64,000 nt of DNA from Alsobacter metallidurans (GCF_014636935.1 NZ_BMES01000002.1:2167148-2231147); one strand, 5' to 3'. Counted from the stretch's first letter, positions 8,117 through 16,447 are shown. The notes: a model not told the origin generated them from the sequence alone. Translations and numbers: made by a program.

Positions 8117-9034
8117 TCAGCTCGAAAGGGCCGCGCTCAGCTCCCTTATATTGTTTCGCATCATGTCGATGTAAGTCCCTGCGGGGCCGCCCTGCTCCGA
8201 AAGCGCATCGGAGAACAGCCGCCCGCCCACGCGGGCGCCGCTCTCCTTGGCGATGCGCTGCATCAGGCGCGGGTCGGACACGTTTTCGAGAAATACGGCC
8301 GAGGCCTTCTCGGCCCGGATCTGCCGGATGATGCGCGCGACGTCGGCCGCCGAGGCCTCCGACTCGGTGGAGACGCCCTGCGGGGCGATGAATGTTACGC
8401 CGTAAGCCCGGCCGAAATACCCGAAGGCGTCATGCGTCGTGATGATGCGGCGGCGATCGGCCGGGATCCTGGCGACCGCGGCCCGGATCTCGGCGTCGAG
8501 GGCGTCGAGCTGCCCCAGATAGGCGGTCGCGCGCGCCTCGTAGTCGGCGCGACCGTCCGGGTCGGCGGCCGCGAGGCCGTCGCGGATCGCCGCCACATAG
8601 CGCCTGGCGTTGGCGACGTCCTGCCATGCATGCGGGTCGGCCGCGTGCGCGTGGGCCGCCTTGCCGGCAGGCTCCTCGCCGGCGATCGGCGTCACCGCGG
8701 CTGCGGCCGTCACCACTGCGCCCTTCGCGCCGGAGGCCTTCACCAGCCGCGCGATCCAGCCTTCCAGGCCGAGGCCGTTGACGACGATCAGCCGGGCGCC
8801 CGCCATCGTCTTCGCGTCCGCCGGTGTCGGCTGGTAGACGTGCGCGTCGCCATTGGGGCCGACCAGCGCCGACGCCTGCACGCGATCCCCGCCGACCTGC
8901 CGGACGAAATCGGCCAGGATCGAGAAGCTCGCAACCACGGGCAGCTTGGCGGCGGTCTGCGCCCGGGCGCCCGGCGCGAAGCCGGCAAGGCCGGCCGCCA
9001 GGGCCAGCGTCAGAACGGAACGACGTGCAAGCAT
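8117..9034 (-). CDS. znuA: Zinc ABC transporter periplasmic binding protein
   Basis: A 305-residue cluster A-I metal-binding protein. A cleavable signal peptide (to about ARAQ, residue 26) is followed by the two-lobed fold with metal-ligand candidates His65 (NGDAHVYQP), His135 after a short His-rich loop (GKAAHAHAADPHAW), a His near residue 200 (ITTHDAFGYF) and an Asp near 270. The loop is much shorter than that of Escherichia coli ZnuA. Zinc rather than manganese is supported by the Zur-type boxes at the operon head and the adjacent CobW gene. Ten bases separate it from znuB. Confidence 0.92.
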   Translation of the reverse strand: MLARRSVLTLALAAGLAGFAPGARAQTAAKLPVVASFSILADFVRQVGGDRVQASALVGPNGDAHVYQPTPADAKTMAGARLIVVNGLGLEGWIARLVKASGAKGAVVTAAAAVTPIAGEEPAGKAAHAHAADPHAWQDVANARRYVAAIRDGLAAADPDGRADYEARATAYLGQLDALDAEIRAAVARIPADRRRIITTHDAFGYFGRAYGVTFIAPQGVSTESEASAADVARIIRQIRAEKASAVFLENVSDPRLMQRIAKESGARVGGRLFSDALSEQGGPAGTYIDMMRNNIRELSAALSS

Positions 9035-9043
9035 GGGGGCTCC

Positions 9044-9913
9044 TCAGGCTTCCAGATGGCGCCGGGGCAGGAAGCGCGGCAGCCAGCCCCGCTCCGTCCC
9101 GAACAGCAACGAGAACAGGTAGGCGACGCCGGCCGCCAGGATGATGGTCGGCCCGCTCGGCAGGCCCAGATGGTAGGAGGCGAGCAGCCCGGCGAGCCCG
9201 GACAGGATCCCGATCCCGGTCGCGACGCCGATCAGGCCGGTGACGTCGCGCGTCCAGAACCGCGCCGCGATGGCGGGCAGCATCATGATGCCCACGGCCA
9301 GCAGCGTGCCGAGCGCGTGGAAGCCGGCCACGAGGTTCAGCACCACGAGCCCGAGAAACGCCAGGTGCGTCACCCCGCCCATGCGGCTCACGGACCGCAG
9401 GAAGCCTGGGTCCACGCTCTCCATCACGAGCGGCCGGAACAGGGCCGCCAGCGCCAGCACGGTCACGGACGCGATGCCGGCCAGCAGCAGCAGCGTGGCG
9501 TCGTCCAGCGCCAGCACGGTGCCGAACAAGACGTGGAGCAGGTCGATGCTGGTGCCGCGCACCGACACGAGCGTCACGCCCAACGCCAGCGACAGGAGGT
9601 AGAACGCCGCCAAAGAGGCGTCCTCCTCCAGCGCGGTGGTGCGCGCCACCGCGCCGGCCAGCAGCGCCACCGCGAGACCGGCCGCCAGCCCGCCCACCGT
9701 CATCCAGCCCAGCGACAGCCCGGTGAGCAGATAGGCGGTGGCCGCGCCCGGCAGGATCGCGTGCGCCATGGCGTCGCCGACGAGGCTCATCCGGCGCAGC
9801 ATCAGGAATACGCCAAGCGGCCCCGCCCCGAGCGACAACGCGACCGATCCGGCCAGCGCCCGCCGCATGAACTCGAATTCCACGAAGGGGCCGATCAAGG
9901 CGTCATACAACAC
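9044..9913 (-). CDS. znuB: Zinc ABC transporter permease
   Basis: A 289-residue ABC-3 family permease with about eight hydrophobic helices. Family motifs near the start are FEFMRRALAG and GVFLMLRRMSLVGDAMAHAI, the stretch that contacts the ATPase. I placed the start at GTG 9913 because GGGAG lies six bases upstream and the resulting N-terminus (LYDALIGPFVEFEFMRR) matches relatives I recall. TTG 9910 is an alternative. The frame continues open much further upstream, but only as antisense of znuC. The start is 57 bases from the znuC stop. Confidence 0.9.
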   Translation of the reverse strand: MLYDALIGPFVEFEFMRRALAGSVALSLGAGPLGVFLMLRRMSLVGDAMAHAILPGAATAYLLTGLSLGWMTVGGLAAGLAVALLAGAVARTTALEEDASLAAFYLLSLALGVTLVSVRGTSIDLLHVLFGTVLALDDATLLLLAGIASVTVLALAALFRPLVMESVDPGFLRSVSRMGGVTHLAFLGLVVLNLVAGFHALGTLLAVGIMMLPAIAARFWTRDVTGLIGVATGIGILSGLAGLLASYHLGLPSGPTIILAAGVAYLFSLLFGTERGWLPRFLPRRHLEA

Positions 9914-9969
9914 GAGCGTCTCCCGCCCGCCTGCCGGCGGGTCGTCCTCGAACGGAACTGAACTCGATG

Positions 9970-10704
9970 CTACGCGGCGCGCGGGCAGCGCTCGGCGGCG
10001 CGGTCCGGCGCCTCCAGCATGCGGCGCGCCTTCATGAGGTTGTCGGGCGTCAGCACGTCGGTGGACGCCCCCCAGGCGACGGCCTCGCGGGCGACCAGCA
10101 GGGTCTGCGGAAACACGGATTTCACGACCTCGAAGTCGTGCAGCACCGCAACCACGGTGCGCTCCTCGGCGTGCCAGCGGCGCACGAGGTCGAGCAGGTC
10201 GGCGGCCGTCTTGGCGTCGATGGCGGTGAGCGGTTCGTCCAGCAGGATCACGCCGGCGTCCTGCAGCAGCAGGCGGGCGAACAAGGCGCGCTGCATCTGG
10301 CCGCCCGAAAGCGCCCCGATGGCGCGGTCCTCGAAGCCCGTGAGCCCGACGGCCGCGATGGCGTGCTCGATGGCGGCGCGGTCCTGGCGGCCGACGCCGC
10401 CGAGCCAGCCGGTGCGCCGCCACAGGCCCATCGACACCACGTCATAGACGCTGATCGGGAACTTGCGGTCCACGTCGGCGGCCTGCGGCAGGTAGGCGAT
10501 GCGGGTCGCCTTGCGGTTGACCCCGACCGAGCCCGACAGCGGCGCGAGCGCGCCCGCGATGCCCTTCAGCAGCGTGGATTTGCCGGCGCCGTTCGGCCCC
10601 ACGATGGCGAGCAACTCGCCCGAGCGCACCTCGCCGTCGAGGTGATGCACCACGGGGTGGCGGTCATAGCCAAGCGTCAGGTCGTTGAAGTGGATGGCGC
10701 TCAT
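9970..10704 (-). CDS. znuC: Zinc ABC transporter ATP-binding protein
   Basis: A 244-residue ATPase with Walker A GPNGAGKST, signature LSGGQMQRALFARLL, Walker B GVILLDEPL and the H-loop VVAVLHDFE. It energises ZnuB. Relatives of the Mn/Zn family share this short layout. The start ATG 10704 overlaps the stop of the upstream 45-codon gene by one base (TGATG), a sign of translational coupling. An in-frame TTG five codons upstream is less likely. Confidence 0.92.
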   Translation of the reverse strand: MSAIHFNDLTLGYDRHPVVHHLDGEVRSGELLAIVGPNGAGKSTLLKGIAGALAPLSGSVGVNRKATRIAYLPQAADVDRKFPISVYDVVSMGLWRRTGWLGGVGRQDRAAIEHAIAAVGLTGFEDRAIGALSGGQMQRALFARLLLQDAGVILLDEPLTAIDAKTAADLLDLVRRWHAEERTVVAVLHDFEVVKSVFPQTLLVAREAVAWGASTDVLTPDNLMKARRMLEAPDRAAERCPRAA

Positions 10705-10841
10705 CAGCCGATCGCCCAAAACACGAGCGCCCAGATCAGCGCCACCACCACGCCGGCGCCCATCAGCCGCTGCCCGACCGACAGCCGGAGCAACGAGAAC
10801 GGCGCATGAGCAGGCCGCGGATGAGGATGGGCGTGGGCCAC
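10704..10841 (-). CDS. 45-residue His-rich single-pass membrane peptide heading the znu operon
   Basis: Translating the minus strand from GTG 10841 gives MAHAHPHPRPAHAPFSLLRL and a C-terminal half GVVVALIWALVFWAIG. The N-terminal 13 residues hold four His alternating with Ala/Pro; the C-terminus is one hydrophobic helix of about 18 residues. A GGAG lies eight bases before the GTG, and the stop overlaps the znuC start. I recall similar His-rich one-helix ORFs before znuC in other rhizobia, without a named function. An accessory role in zinc uptake or sensing at the membrane is inference. It is easily missed by gene callers because of its length. Confidence 0.7.
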   Translation of the reverse strand: MAHAHPHPRPAHAPFSLLRLSVGQRLMGAGVVVALIWALVFWAIG

Positions 10842-10886
10842 GGGGGGAACTCCAGCCGGGCGGAGGGGACCGGCTCAGGGCTCAAG

Positions 10887-10936
10887 TGTTACAACATAAC
10901 ATTCGGGCCGCGCAAGCGGCATGTTATGTTGTAACA
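10887..10936 (-). promoter_or_regulatory. Twin Zur-type operators of the znu operon
   Basis: TGTTACAACATAACA (10887-10901) and TGTTATGTTGTAACA (10922-10936) are exact reverse complements; with one more base each they form 16-nt inverted arms around 18 bases. Each 15-mer is itself a TGTTA-N5-TAACA palindrome, matching the Zur box of alphaproteobacteria. On the minus strand a TTGCGC lies 16 bases before TGTAAC within the proximal box, a possible weak -35/-10. The site lies 46 bases upstream of the small His-rich gene. Zur itself is not in the window. Confidence 0.85.
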
Positions 10937-10983
10937 TTTCTGACGTGGCGTGGTTCGCGTTGAAGGTCCCGCTACCATTCCAC

Positions 10984-11088
10984 CGTCATCCCCGGCGGCC
11001 TGCGCAGCAGGCCGGGAAGGGGATCCAGGGGCAAAAGCGCTCACTCCTGGATCCCCTTCCCGGCGCTACGCGCCGCCGGGGATGACGG
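10984..11088. repeat. Palindromic intergenic repeat, family C, copy 1
   Basis: Outer arms CGTCATCCCCGGCGG and CCGCCGGGGATGACG enclose inner arms GGGAAGGGGATCCAGG and CCTGGATCCCCTTCCC. This is an almost fully self-complementary element of about 105 bases between the znu control region and opgD. A diverged copy lies at 33173-33259 and a looser relative at 50047-50158. Confidence 0.8.
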
Positions 11089-11120
11089 CGAGGCGGAATG
11101 ACCGCCGCGACCCGAAAGCC

Positions 11121-12701
11121 TCAGAACGGGTGGTACTGGTACAGCCAGGTCTCGCTCAGCACTTCGGCGCCGTGCTTGAGGTAGAGGCGCATCTCCACCG
11201 GATCCTTGCCTTCGACCGTGAAGTCGAACTGCGCGCGCCAGTGGCCCGGGATCTCGTTCGGAACCGCCTCGGTGTAGACGTACGAGAACTGCCCGCGCGA
11301 CGCCGACAGCACCGCCTCGGGCTTGGTGCCGAAGGGCAGCTTCGACAGGACGTCGCCCTTGAACTCCACCATGAACTTGCGCACGCCCTTCGGGCGCGGC
11401 TGGCCCGGCTGGCCGCCATTGCCGAGCCGGGTCGCCATGCAGCGCGCCAGCGGCGACGGATAGGGCTCGTCCGCCAGCCAGTGGAGGCGGTAGCGATAGT
11501 CGTAGGTCTTGCCGGCCGCGGTCGGGTCCTTGGGCACCCACATGGCCACGATGTTGTCGTGGATCTCGTCGTCGGTCGGGATTTCGGTGAGCTGAATCGC
11601 GCCCTCGCCCCAGTCGCCCAGCGGCTCCACCCAGGCCGTCGGCCGAAGCTGGTACTTCACGCCGTCCTGGTAGTTCTCGAAATTGCGGTCGCGCTGGCAC
11701 AGGCCGAAGCCGCGCGGCGCCTGGTCGACGAAGCTCGACACCATGATGCGGCTCGGATTGTTGAGCGGCCGCCAGAAATGCTCGCCCTTGCCGTTCCACA
11801 CCGCCAGGCCGTCCGAATCGTGGATCTCGGGCCGCCAGTCGATCGCGGTCGGCTTCACGGTCTCGGAGAACCAGTACATGGAGGTGAGTGGCGCCATGCC
11901 CATGCGCTCCACCGGCTTGCGCAGGTTCAGGCTGGCGTCGATGTCCATCACCACGCCCTTGCCGCGCCGCATGGCGAAGCGGTAGGTGCCGGTCAGGCTC
12001 GGGCTGTCCATCAGGGCGTTGACGATCACCGGGTCGTTCTCGGTCGGCGCGGGCTCGAACCAGAACGAGATGAAGTCCGGGAATTCCTCCGGGCTCGCGG
12101 TGCCGGGTCCGAGCGCCAGGCCGCGCGCCGACAGGCCGACCTGGCCGAGCTCGCCGACAGCCCGGAAATAGGAGGCGCCCAGGAACGTCGCCCACGGCTC
12201 GGCCTTTTTCCAGCCGGCGTCGTTGCGGCTCTCGTGCACCCAGAACCCCGCGAACGCGGAGGGCTCGGGCCCGAGCTTGCGGGCGACGTGGTCCGGCCCG
12301 CCCATGAACAGGTTGGGGTTGTAGTTGATCTCGCGCGAGGCGCCCTTCTCGATCAGGTGCATGCGCACCGTCTTCTGGAAGTAGAGGCCCACATGCTGGA
12401 AGCTCAGCGGGTAGACGCTGCCGCCTTCGCCCCAGAGCGCGTTTTCGAGCTTGAAGCGCAGCTTGCCGTGCGCGTCGTAGTCGATCTGCCGCACGATCTC
12501 GGGATCGGGCCGCGGCGGGCTCTCGTAGGGCTTGGCCGCGAGCTCCTTCGCCTGCCGTTTCAGGCCCTCCCAGCTGAAGGGCTCGGCCGGCCCGAACGCA
12601 AGGCCATCGGCCTTTTGCGCCTGCGCGGGGCCGACCCCGAGCGCGGCTGCGGTCTGGATGGCGGCGGTGAGTTGAAGAAACGTCCGACGGTCAAGGCTCA
12701 T
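11121..12701 (-). CDS. Periplasmic glucan biosynthesis protein OpgD/OpgG family (copy 1)
   Basis: A 526-residue MdoG-family protein. The signal peptide carries a Tat-like DRRTFLQL motif and ends near residue 28 (PAQAQ), which is more like OpgD than OpgG. Family blocks are clear: FLGASYFRAVG, YGLSARGLALG-like GLSARGLALG, FPDFISFWFEPAP, SMYWFSE, EIHDSDGLAVWNGKGEHFWR, and RGFGLCQRDRNFENYQD. These proteins act on the backbone of osmoregulated periplasmic glucans. A close paralogue lies directly upstream on the same strand, 150 bases away. No OpgH glucosyltransferase is in the window. Confidence 0.9.
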   Translation of the reverse strand: MSLDRRTFLQLTAAIQTAAALGVGPAQAQKADGLAFGPAEPFSWEGLKRQAKELAAKPYESPPRPDPEIVRQIDYDAHGKLRFKLENALWGEGGSVYPLSFQHVGLYFQKTVRMHLIEKGASREINYNPNLFMGGPDHVARKLGPEPSAFAGFWVHESRNDAGWKKAEPWATFLGASYFRAVGELGQVGLSARGLALGPGTASPEEFPDFISFWFEPAPTENDPVIVNALMDSPSLTGTYRFAMRRGKGVVMDIDASLNLRKPVERMGMAPLTSMYWFSETVKPTAIDWRPEIHDSDGLAVWNGKGEHFWRPLNNPSRIMVSSFVDQAPRGFGLCQRDRNFENYQDGVKYQLRPTAWVEPLGDWGEGAIQLTEIPTDDEIHDNIVAMWVPKDPTAAGKTYDYRYRLHWLADEPYPSPLARCMATRLGNGGQPGQPRPKGVRKFMVEFKGDVLSKLPFGTKPEAVLSASRGQFSYVYTEAVPNEIPGHWRAQFDFTVEGKDPVEMRLYLKHGAEVLSETWLYQYHPF

Positions 12702-12850
12702 GGGGCAGCCATATTGGGCGGAGCCGGCGGTTCCGCAACGGGCCGGCGACGCTCGGTGGGAGGAAAAACGCGGGTGTCATCCCGCAGCATCGTGGCCGAA
12801 AGACGCCGGCCAGGCGTGCGGCCGCACACCCGCCATTCTGGCCCCGACGA

Positions 12851-14428
12851 TCATTCGGCCTTCCAGGGAAACGTCCAGGTCTCCGTCAGGGCTCGCCCGC
12901 CCGACTTCAGGAAGGCGCGAAGATCGGCAGTCTGCCCCTTCTCGAGCTGCACGTCGATGCCGGCGCGGAAGCCCTCGGTTTTCGGGTTGGGGACCAGGAA
13001 GGTGCGCACGATGCGGCCGGCCGACGCCGAGGGCACGATCTGCACCTTCTCGGGATCGTTGAGGTAGTAGCCGAGATCGCCGCCCGCGAAGTCGATGATG
13101 AACCGCCGCGAGCCGGGGGCCGGCGGCTCGGGCGCGCCCAGCGCCCGCGCGGAGGTCTGCCAGGTGTTGTAGGCGGCTCCGCCGCTGTGGAGCTTGTAGT
13201 CGTCCGTCACGGCCGTGATGCGGTAGCCCCAGGCAAGGCTCTGGCCCGGCTCCGGCACGGCGTTGGGCGTCCAGTAGGCCACGACGTTGTCGTTGGTCTC
13301 GTCGCCGGTCGGGATCTCGATCAGCTCAATCCGGCCCTCGCCCCAGTTGCCGCGCGGCTCCACCCAGTAGCTCGGGCGCGCCTCGTAGCCGAGGTCGATG
13401 TCCTGGTAGTGCTCGAAGGTGCGGTCGCGCTGCATCAGCCCGAAGCCGCGCGGATTGGCGTCCATGAAGCCCGAGAAGCTGATCTCCTTGGGATTGCGCA
13501 GCGGCCGCCACAGCCACTCGCCCGCCCCCGTGTGCATCAGGAGCCCGTCCGAATCATGCAGCTCGGGCCGGAAGTCGTCGTTGAAGCGCCGGTCGTTCTC
13601 GCCCACGAAAAACATTGAGGTCAGCGGCGCGATGCCGATCCGCTCGATCCGCTTGCGCGGGAAGAGCTGCATGGAGACGTCCACCACCGTCTCGTTCGAC
13701 GGGTAGACGAAGAACTGGTACGCGCCGGTCAGCGACGGTCCGTCCAGCAGGGCGTAGATCACGGCGCGGTCCGAATCGGGGCCCGGCTGCTCGATCCAGA
13801 ACTCCCGGAACACCGGAAACTCCTCGGTCTCCTTCGCCCCCACCCCGATCGCGAGCCCGCGCGCCGACAGGCCATAGCGCTGCTTGCGGCCGAGGAACCG
13901 GAAATAGCTCGCGCCCAGAAACGAGATCAGCTCGTCCTGCACGCGCGGATCGTTCAGCGGGTAATGCAGGCGGAAGCCCGCGAAGCCGAGATTGACCGGC
14001 AGGTTTCCGAGCTTGTTGCGGCCGTAGTCGAACAGGGACGCCGAATAGGGCGCGGGTGCGCTGACGCCGTCGCGGATCACGTTCACCACCACCGGGCGGT
14101 TGAACAGGAACCCCGGGTGGAACATGTGCATGCGGAACTGGCCGCCATTGCCGCCCAGCAGCGACTTGTCCGGCCGGAAGCGGATGTCGCGGTAGCTGTC
14201 ATAGTCGAGCTTGGCGAGCGCTTCGGGCAGCGGCGGCGGATTGACGTCATAGGGAGCGCCCGAAAGATCTCGCGCCCGGCGGATCACGTCGTCGAAGCCG
14301 AACCGCGGCTGGTTCGGCTGGGGCCCGGGCGACGCCGGGGCCGGCTGGGCCTGAGCCGGGCGAGCCGCCAGAAGGGCGGCCCCGAGGCCGCCGAGCCGGG
14401 CGATGAAATGACGACGGGAGAGGGGCAT
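12851..14428 (-). CDS. Periplasmic glucan biosynthesis protein OpgD/OpgG family (copy 2)
   Basis: A 525-residue paralogue of the neighbouring protein, with the same blocks (FLGASYFRFLGRKQRYGLSA, RGLAIG, FREFWIEQPG, SMFFVGEND, ELHDSDGLLMHTGAGEWLWR, RGFGLMQRDRTFEHYQD). The N-terminus MPLSRRHFIARLGGLGAALL is a Tat-type signal, followed by a Pro-rich linker (PAPASPGPQPNQP) before the mature domain. Start ATG 14428 puts the twin-arginine motif at residues 5-6; the open frame upstream is non-coding in character. Which copy corresponds to OpgG and which to OpgD cannot be settled by eye. Confidence 0.9.
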   Translation of the reverse strand: MPLSRRHFIARLGGLGAALLAARPAQAQPAPASPGPQPNQPRFGFDDVIRRARDLSGAPYDVNPPPLPEALAKLDYDSYRDIRFRPDKSLLGGNGGQFRMHMFHPGFLFNRPVVVNVIRDGVSAPAPYSASLFDYGRNKLGNLPVNLGFAGFRLHYPLNDPRVQDELISFLGASYFRFLGRKQRYGLSARGLAIGVGAKETEEFPVFREFWIEQPGPDSDRAVIYALLDGPSLTGAYQFFVYPSNETVVDVSMQLFPRKRIERIGIAPLTSMFFVGENDRRFNDDFRPELHDSDGLLMHTGAGEWLWRPLRNPKEISFSGFMDANPRGFGLMQRDRTFEHYQDIDLGYEARPSYWVEPRGNWGEGRIELIEIPTGDETNDNVVAYWTPNAVPEPGQSLAWGYRITAVTDDYKLHSGGAAYNTWQTSARALGAPEPPAPGSRRFIIDFAGGDLGYYLNDPEKVQIVPSASAGRIVRTFLVPNPKTEGFRAGIDVQLEKGQTADLRAFLKSGGRALTETWTFPWKAE

Positions 14429-14908
14429 CGTGCAAGAACTCTGAGGCAGGAAGACAAGGGAGGACAGCGTCGGAAACAGGGCCGGGACCCTGCATCCGGA
14501 CCGCGGGACCGGGCTCCTGCGCGGCCCTGGCGGCCGGCTCTCGCCGGCTGCAACTGGGAGCGCGTCCCCACGGTGCTCTTCCTTTCCCAATATCAGAGAC
14601 TTAGCCCCCCTGTCAGCAATTTGCGGAGAGCTGAAAAAAACTATTGCGGAGGGGGGCGAACGTCCCTATGTATCCCCTCGCCCAATTACGCACGTGCCTG
14701 TGGTCGCGTGCTGGTCGGTGGGCATCCGGACAAGAGGCCGGACAGCCGCCCGGGACAGGATCGGGACCAATGAGGTGGGAACCCCATTGGCGATGATCCC
14801 GGCAGAAATGCCGCGTTCCGAACCCTGACCAGCAGCCGGAGGGAAAACCGGCGTACCCCGCTCTCCCCGGGGGACGCGACTTAAAGCAACGACGGAACGG
14901 GCTTTTTT
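14429..14908. other. Intergenic region upstream of opg copy 2 and the speF-like leader
   Basis: This 480-base stretch between the minus-strand opg copy and the odc leader holds no convincing gene. It contains an A-rich patch (CTGAAAAAAACTATTGCGG, 14631-14649) flanked by two copies of TTGCGGAG (14621-14628 and 14644-14650 region), which is where promoters for the divergent genes could lie. I cannot assign a good -35/-10 pair. Confidence 0.4.
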
Positions 14909-15077
14909 GGTCTCGTCCGACCCTCCAAAGGTCGGATCACCGAAGAGGCTTGTCCTTCTTTGCCCGACGTGCGGATGGGGTCTCCCCAGTCCAATCCAAG
15001 GCAGCATCATCGGGTGTCCTCACCCGGCGTCGGCGTCTCCAAAGCGCCGCGTCGTGGGACCGACACCCGGGGCTTCA
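14909..15077 (+). ncRNA. speF-type leader RNA of ornithine decarboxylase
   Basis: The stretch starting GGTCTCGTCCGACC resembles, from memory, the Rfam speF element found before alphaproteobacterial ornithine decarboxylase genes. Visible helices: TCCGACC-CTCCAAA-GGTCGGA (14916-14936), TGGGG-TCT-CCCCA (14976-14988), CGGGTG-TCCT-CACCCG (15011-15026) and CGGCG-TCTCCAAAG-CGCCG (15031-15049). The CTCCAAA loop occurs twice. It could pair with the GGGAG Shine-Dalgarno at 15113-15117, which would suit translational control by polyamines; that pairing is inference. No covariance search was possible, and the 3' limit is approximate. Confidence 0.7.
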
Positions 15078-15126
15078 ACCTTTCGAGCGCCTGACCGGCG
15101 TTCGGCAGCCTTGGGAGATTCGTGCC

Positions 15127-16260
15127 ATGACTGCACGCATCCGTGAGTTCCTTCGTACGCGCCGTGAGGATGGACCCTGCATGGTCCTCGACCTCGATGT
15201 CGTGCGGGACAACTACAACGCGTTCGCGCGCGCCCTGCCGGACACCCGGGTGTTCTACGCCGTGAAGGCGAACCCGTCGCCGGAAGTGCTGCACCTGCTC
15301 GCCACGCTCGGCTCGTGCTTCGACACCGCCTCGGTCGTCGAGATCGAGATGGCGCTGGCGGCCGGCGCGACGTCCGACCGGATCTCGTTCGGCAACACGA
15401 TCAAAAAGGAGCGGGACATCGCGCGGGCCTTTTCGCTCGGCATCCGGCTCTTTGCGGTCGATTGCGTCGCCGAGGTCGACAAGATCGTGCGCGCTGCGCC
15501 CGGCTCCAAGGTGTTCTGCCGCATCCTGTGCGACGGCGCCGGGGCCGAGTGGCCGCTGTCGCGGAAGTTCGGCTGCGTGCCCGAGATGGCCGCGGACGTG
15601 CTGGAGCATGCGCATCGCAACGGGCTGGAGGCCTATGGCGTCTCCTTCCACGTCGGTTCGCAGCAGCGCAACACGGAAGCCTGGGACCAGGCCCTCGCCT
15701 CGTCCGCGGAAATCTTCCGCGAGTGCGCGGTGCGCGGCATGAACCTGTCGATGGTCAATCTCGGCGGCGGTTTCCCGACCAAGTACCTGAAGGAAGTTCC
15801 GGGCGTGAGCCGCTATGGCGACTCCATCTTCCGGGCTCTCTCCAAGCACTTCGGCAACCGCCTGCCCGAGACCATCATCGAGCCCGGTCGCGGCATGGTC
15901 GGCAACGCCGGCCTGATCGAGTCCGAGGTCGTGCTGATCTCGAAGAAGTCGGACAACGAGGACGAGGTTCGCTGGGTCTACCTGGACATCGGCAAGTTCG
16001 GCGGCCTCGCCGAGACGATGGATGAGTCGATCCGCTACCCCATCCGCACCCGTCACGACGGCGACGAGATGGTCCCCTGCGTGCTCGCCGGCCCGACCTG
16101 CGACTCGGCCGACGTGATGTACGAGAAGGAGCCGTACATGCTCCCGGTGAGCCTCTCGATTGGCGACAAGGTGCTGATCGAAGGCGCGGGCGCGTACACG
16201 ACCACCTACTCGGCCGTCGCGTTCAACGGCTTCCCTCCGCTCCGATCCTACGTGATCTGA
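15127..16260 (+). CDS. odc: Ornithine decarboxylase, alanine-racemase-fold type
   Basis: A 377-residue PLP enzyme of decarboxylase group IV that makes putrescine from ornithine. The PLP lysine is K47 in FYAVKANPSP; other signatures are FDTASVVEIE, GVSFHVGSQQ, LGGGFPTKY and the glycine-rich phosphate site EPGRGMVGNAG. Cys325 in GPTCDSAD is the substrate-site cysteine of the second subunit. ATG 15127 follows GGGAG by nine bases; the frame is open further upstream but that part is the leader RNA. Together with hss it gives the ornithine, putrescine, homospermidine route. An acetyltransferase follows 187 bases downstream. Confidence 0.95.
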   Translation: MTARIREFLRTRREDGPCMVLDLDVVRDNYNAFARALPDTRVFYAVKANPSPEVLHLLATLGSCFDTASVVEIEMALAAGATSDRISFGNTIKKERDIARAFSLGIRLFAVDCVAEVDKIVRAAPGSKVFCRILCDGAGAEWPLSRKFGCVPEMAADVLEHAHRNGLEAYGVSFHVGSQQRNTEAWDQALASSAEIFRECAVRGMNLSMVNLGGGFPTKYLKEVPGVSRYGDSIFRALSKHFGNRLPETIIEPGRGMVGNAGLIESEVVLISKKSDNEDEVRWVYLDIGKFGGLAETMDESIRYPIRTRHDGDEMVPCVLAGPTCDSADVMYEKEPYMLPVSLSIGDKVLIEGAGAYTTTYSAVAFNGFPPLRSYVI

Positions 16261-16264
16261 GCCC

Positions 16265-16373
16265 GCCGCCGGCCCCGCGCCGGCGGCTACGGCTGGCCTG
16301 CCGTCCGGCAGGCTTCGGCGCGCACTCCCCCGCGCCCGCGTCTCGGGTCCGCGTGTTTCCTCCGGAAACCACG
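16265..16373 (+). terminator. Three tandem hairpins downstream of odc
   Basis: GCCGCCGGC/GCCGGCGGC (16265-16287, 9 bp), GCCTGCCG/CGGCAGGC (16296-16313, 8 bp, 2-base loop) and CGTGTTTCC/GGAAACCACG (16352-16373, one bulge) follow the odc stop. None has a long T-tract, so termination may be partial or Rho-dependent. Confidence 0.5.
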
Positions 16374-16447
16374 GGCCCAGCTTCCCCACGAACCTTCACT
16401 GGATTCGATCCGTTCCGGCGCCAGCCGGGCGGGGAAGGAGCACGGCC

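Noticed and set aside
10950-13067. A 705-codon plus-strand open frame over the glucan gene
   Set aside because: It is antisense to opg copy 1, which has a signal peptide and family blocks; the long frame is a codon-bias artefact.
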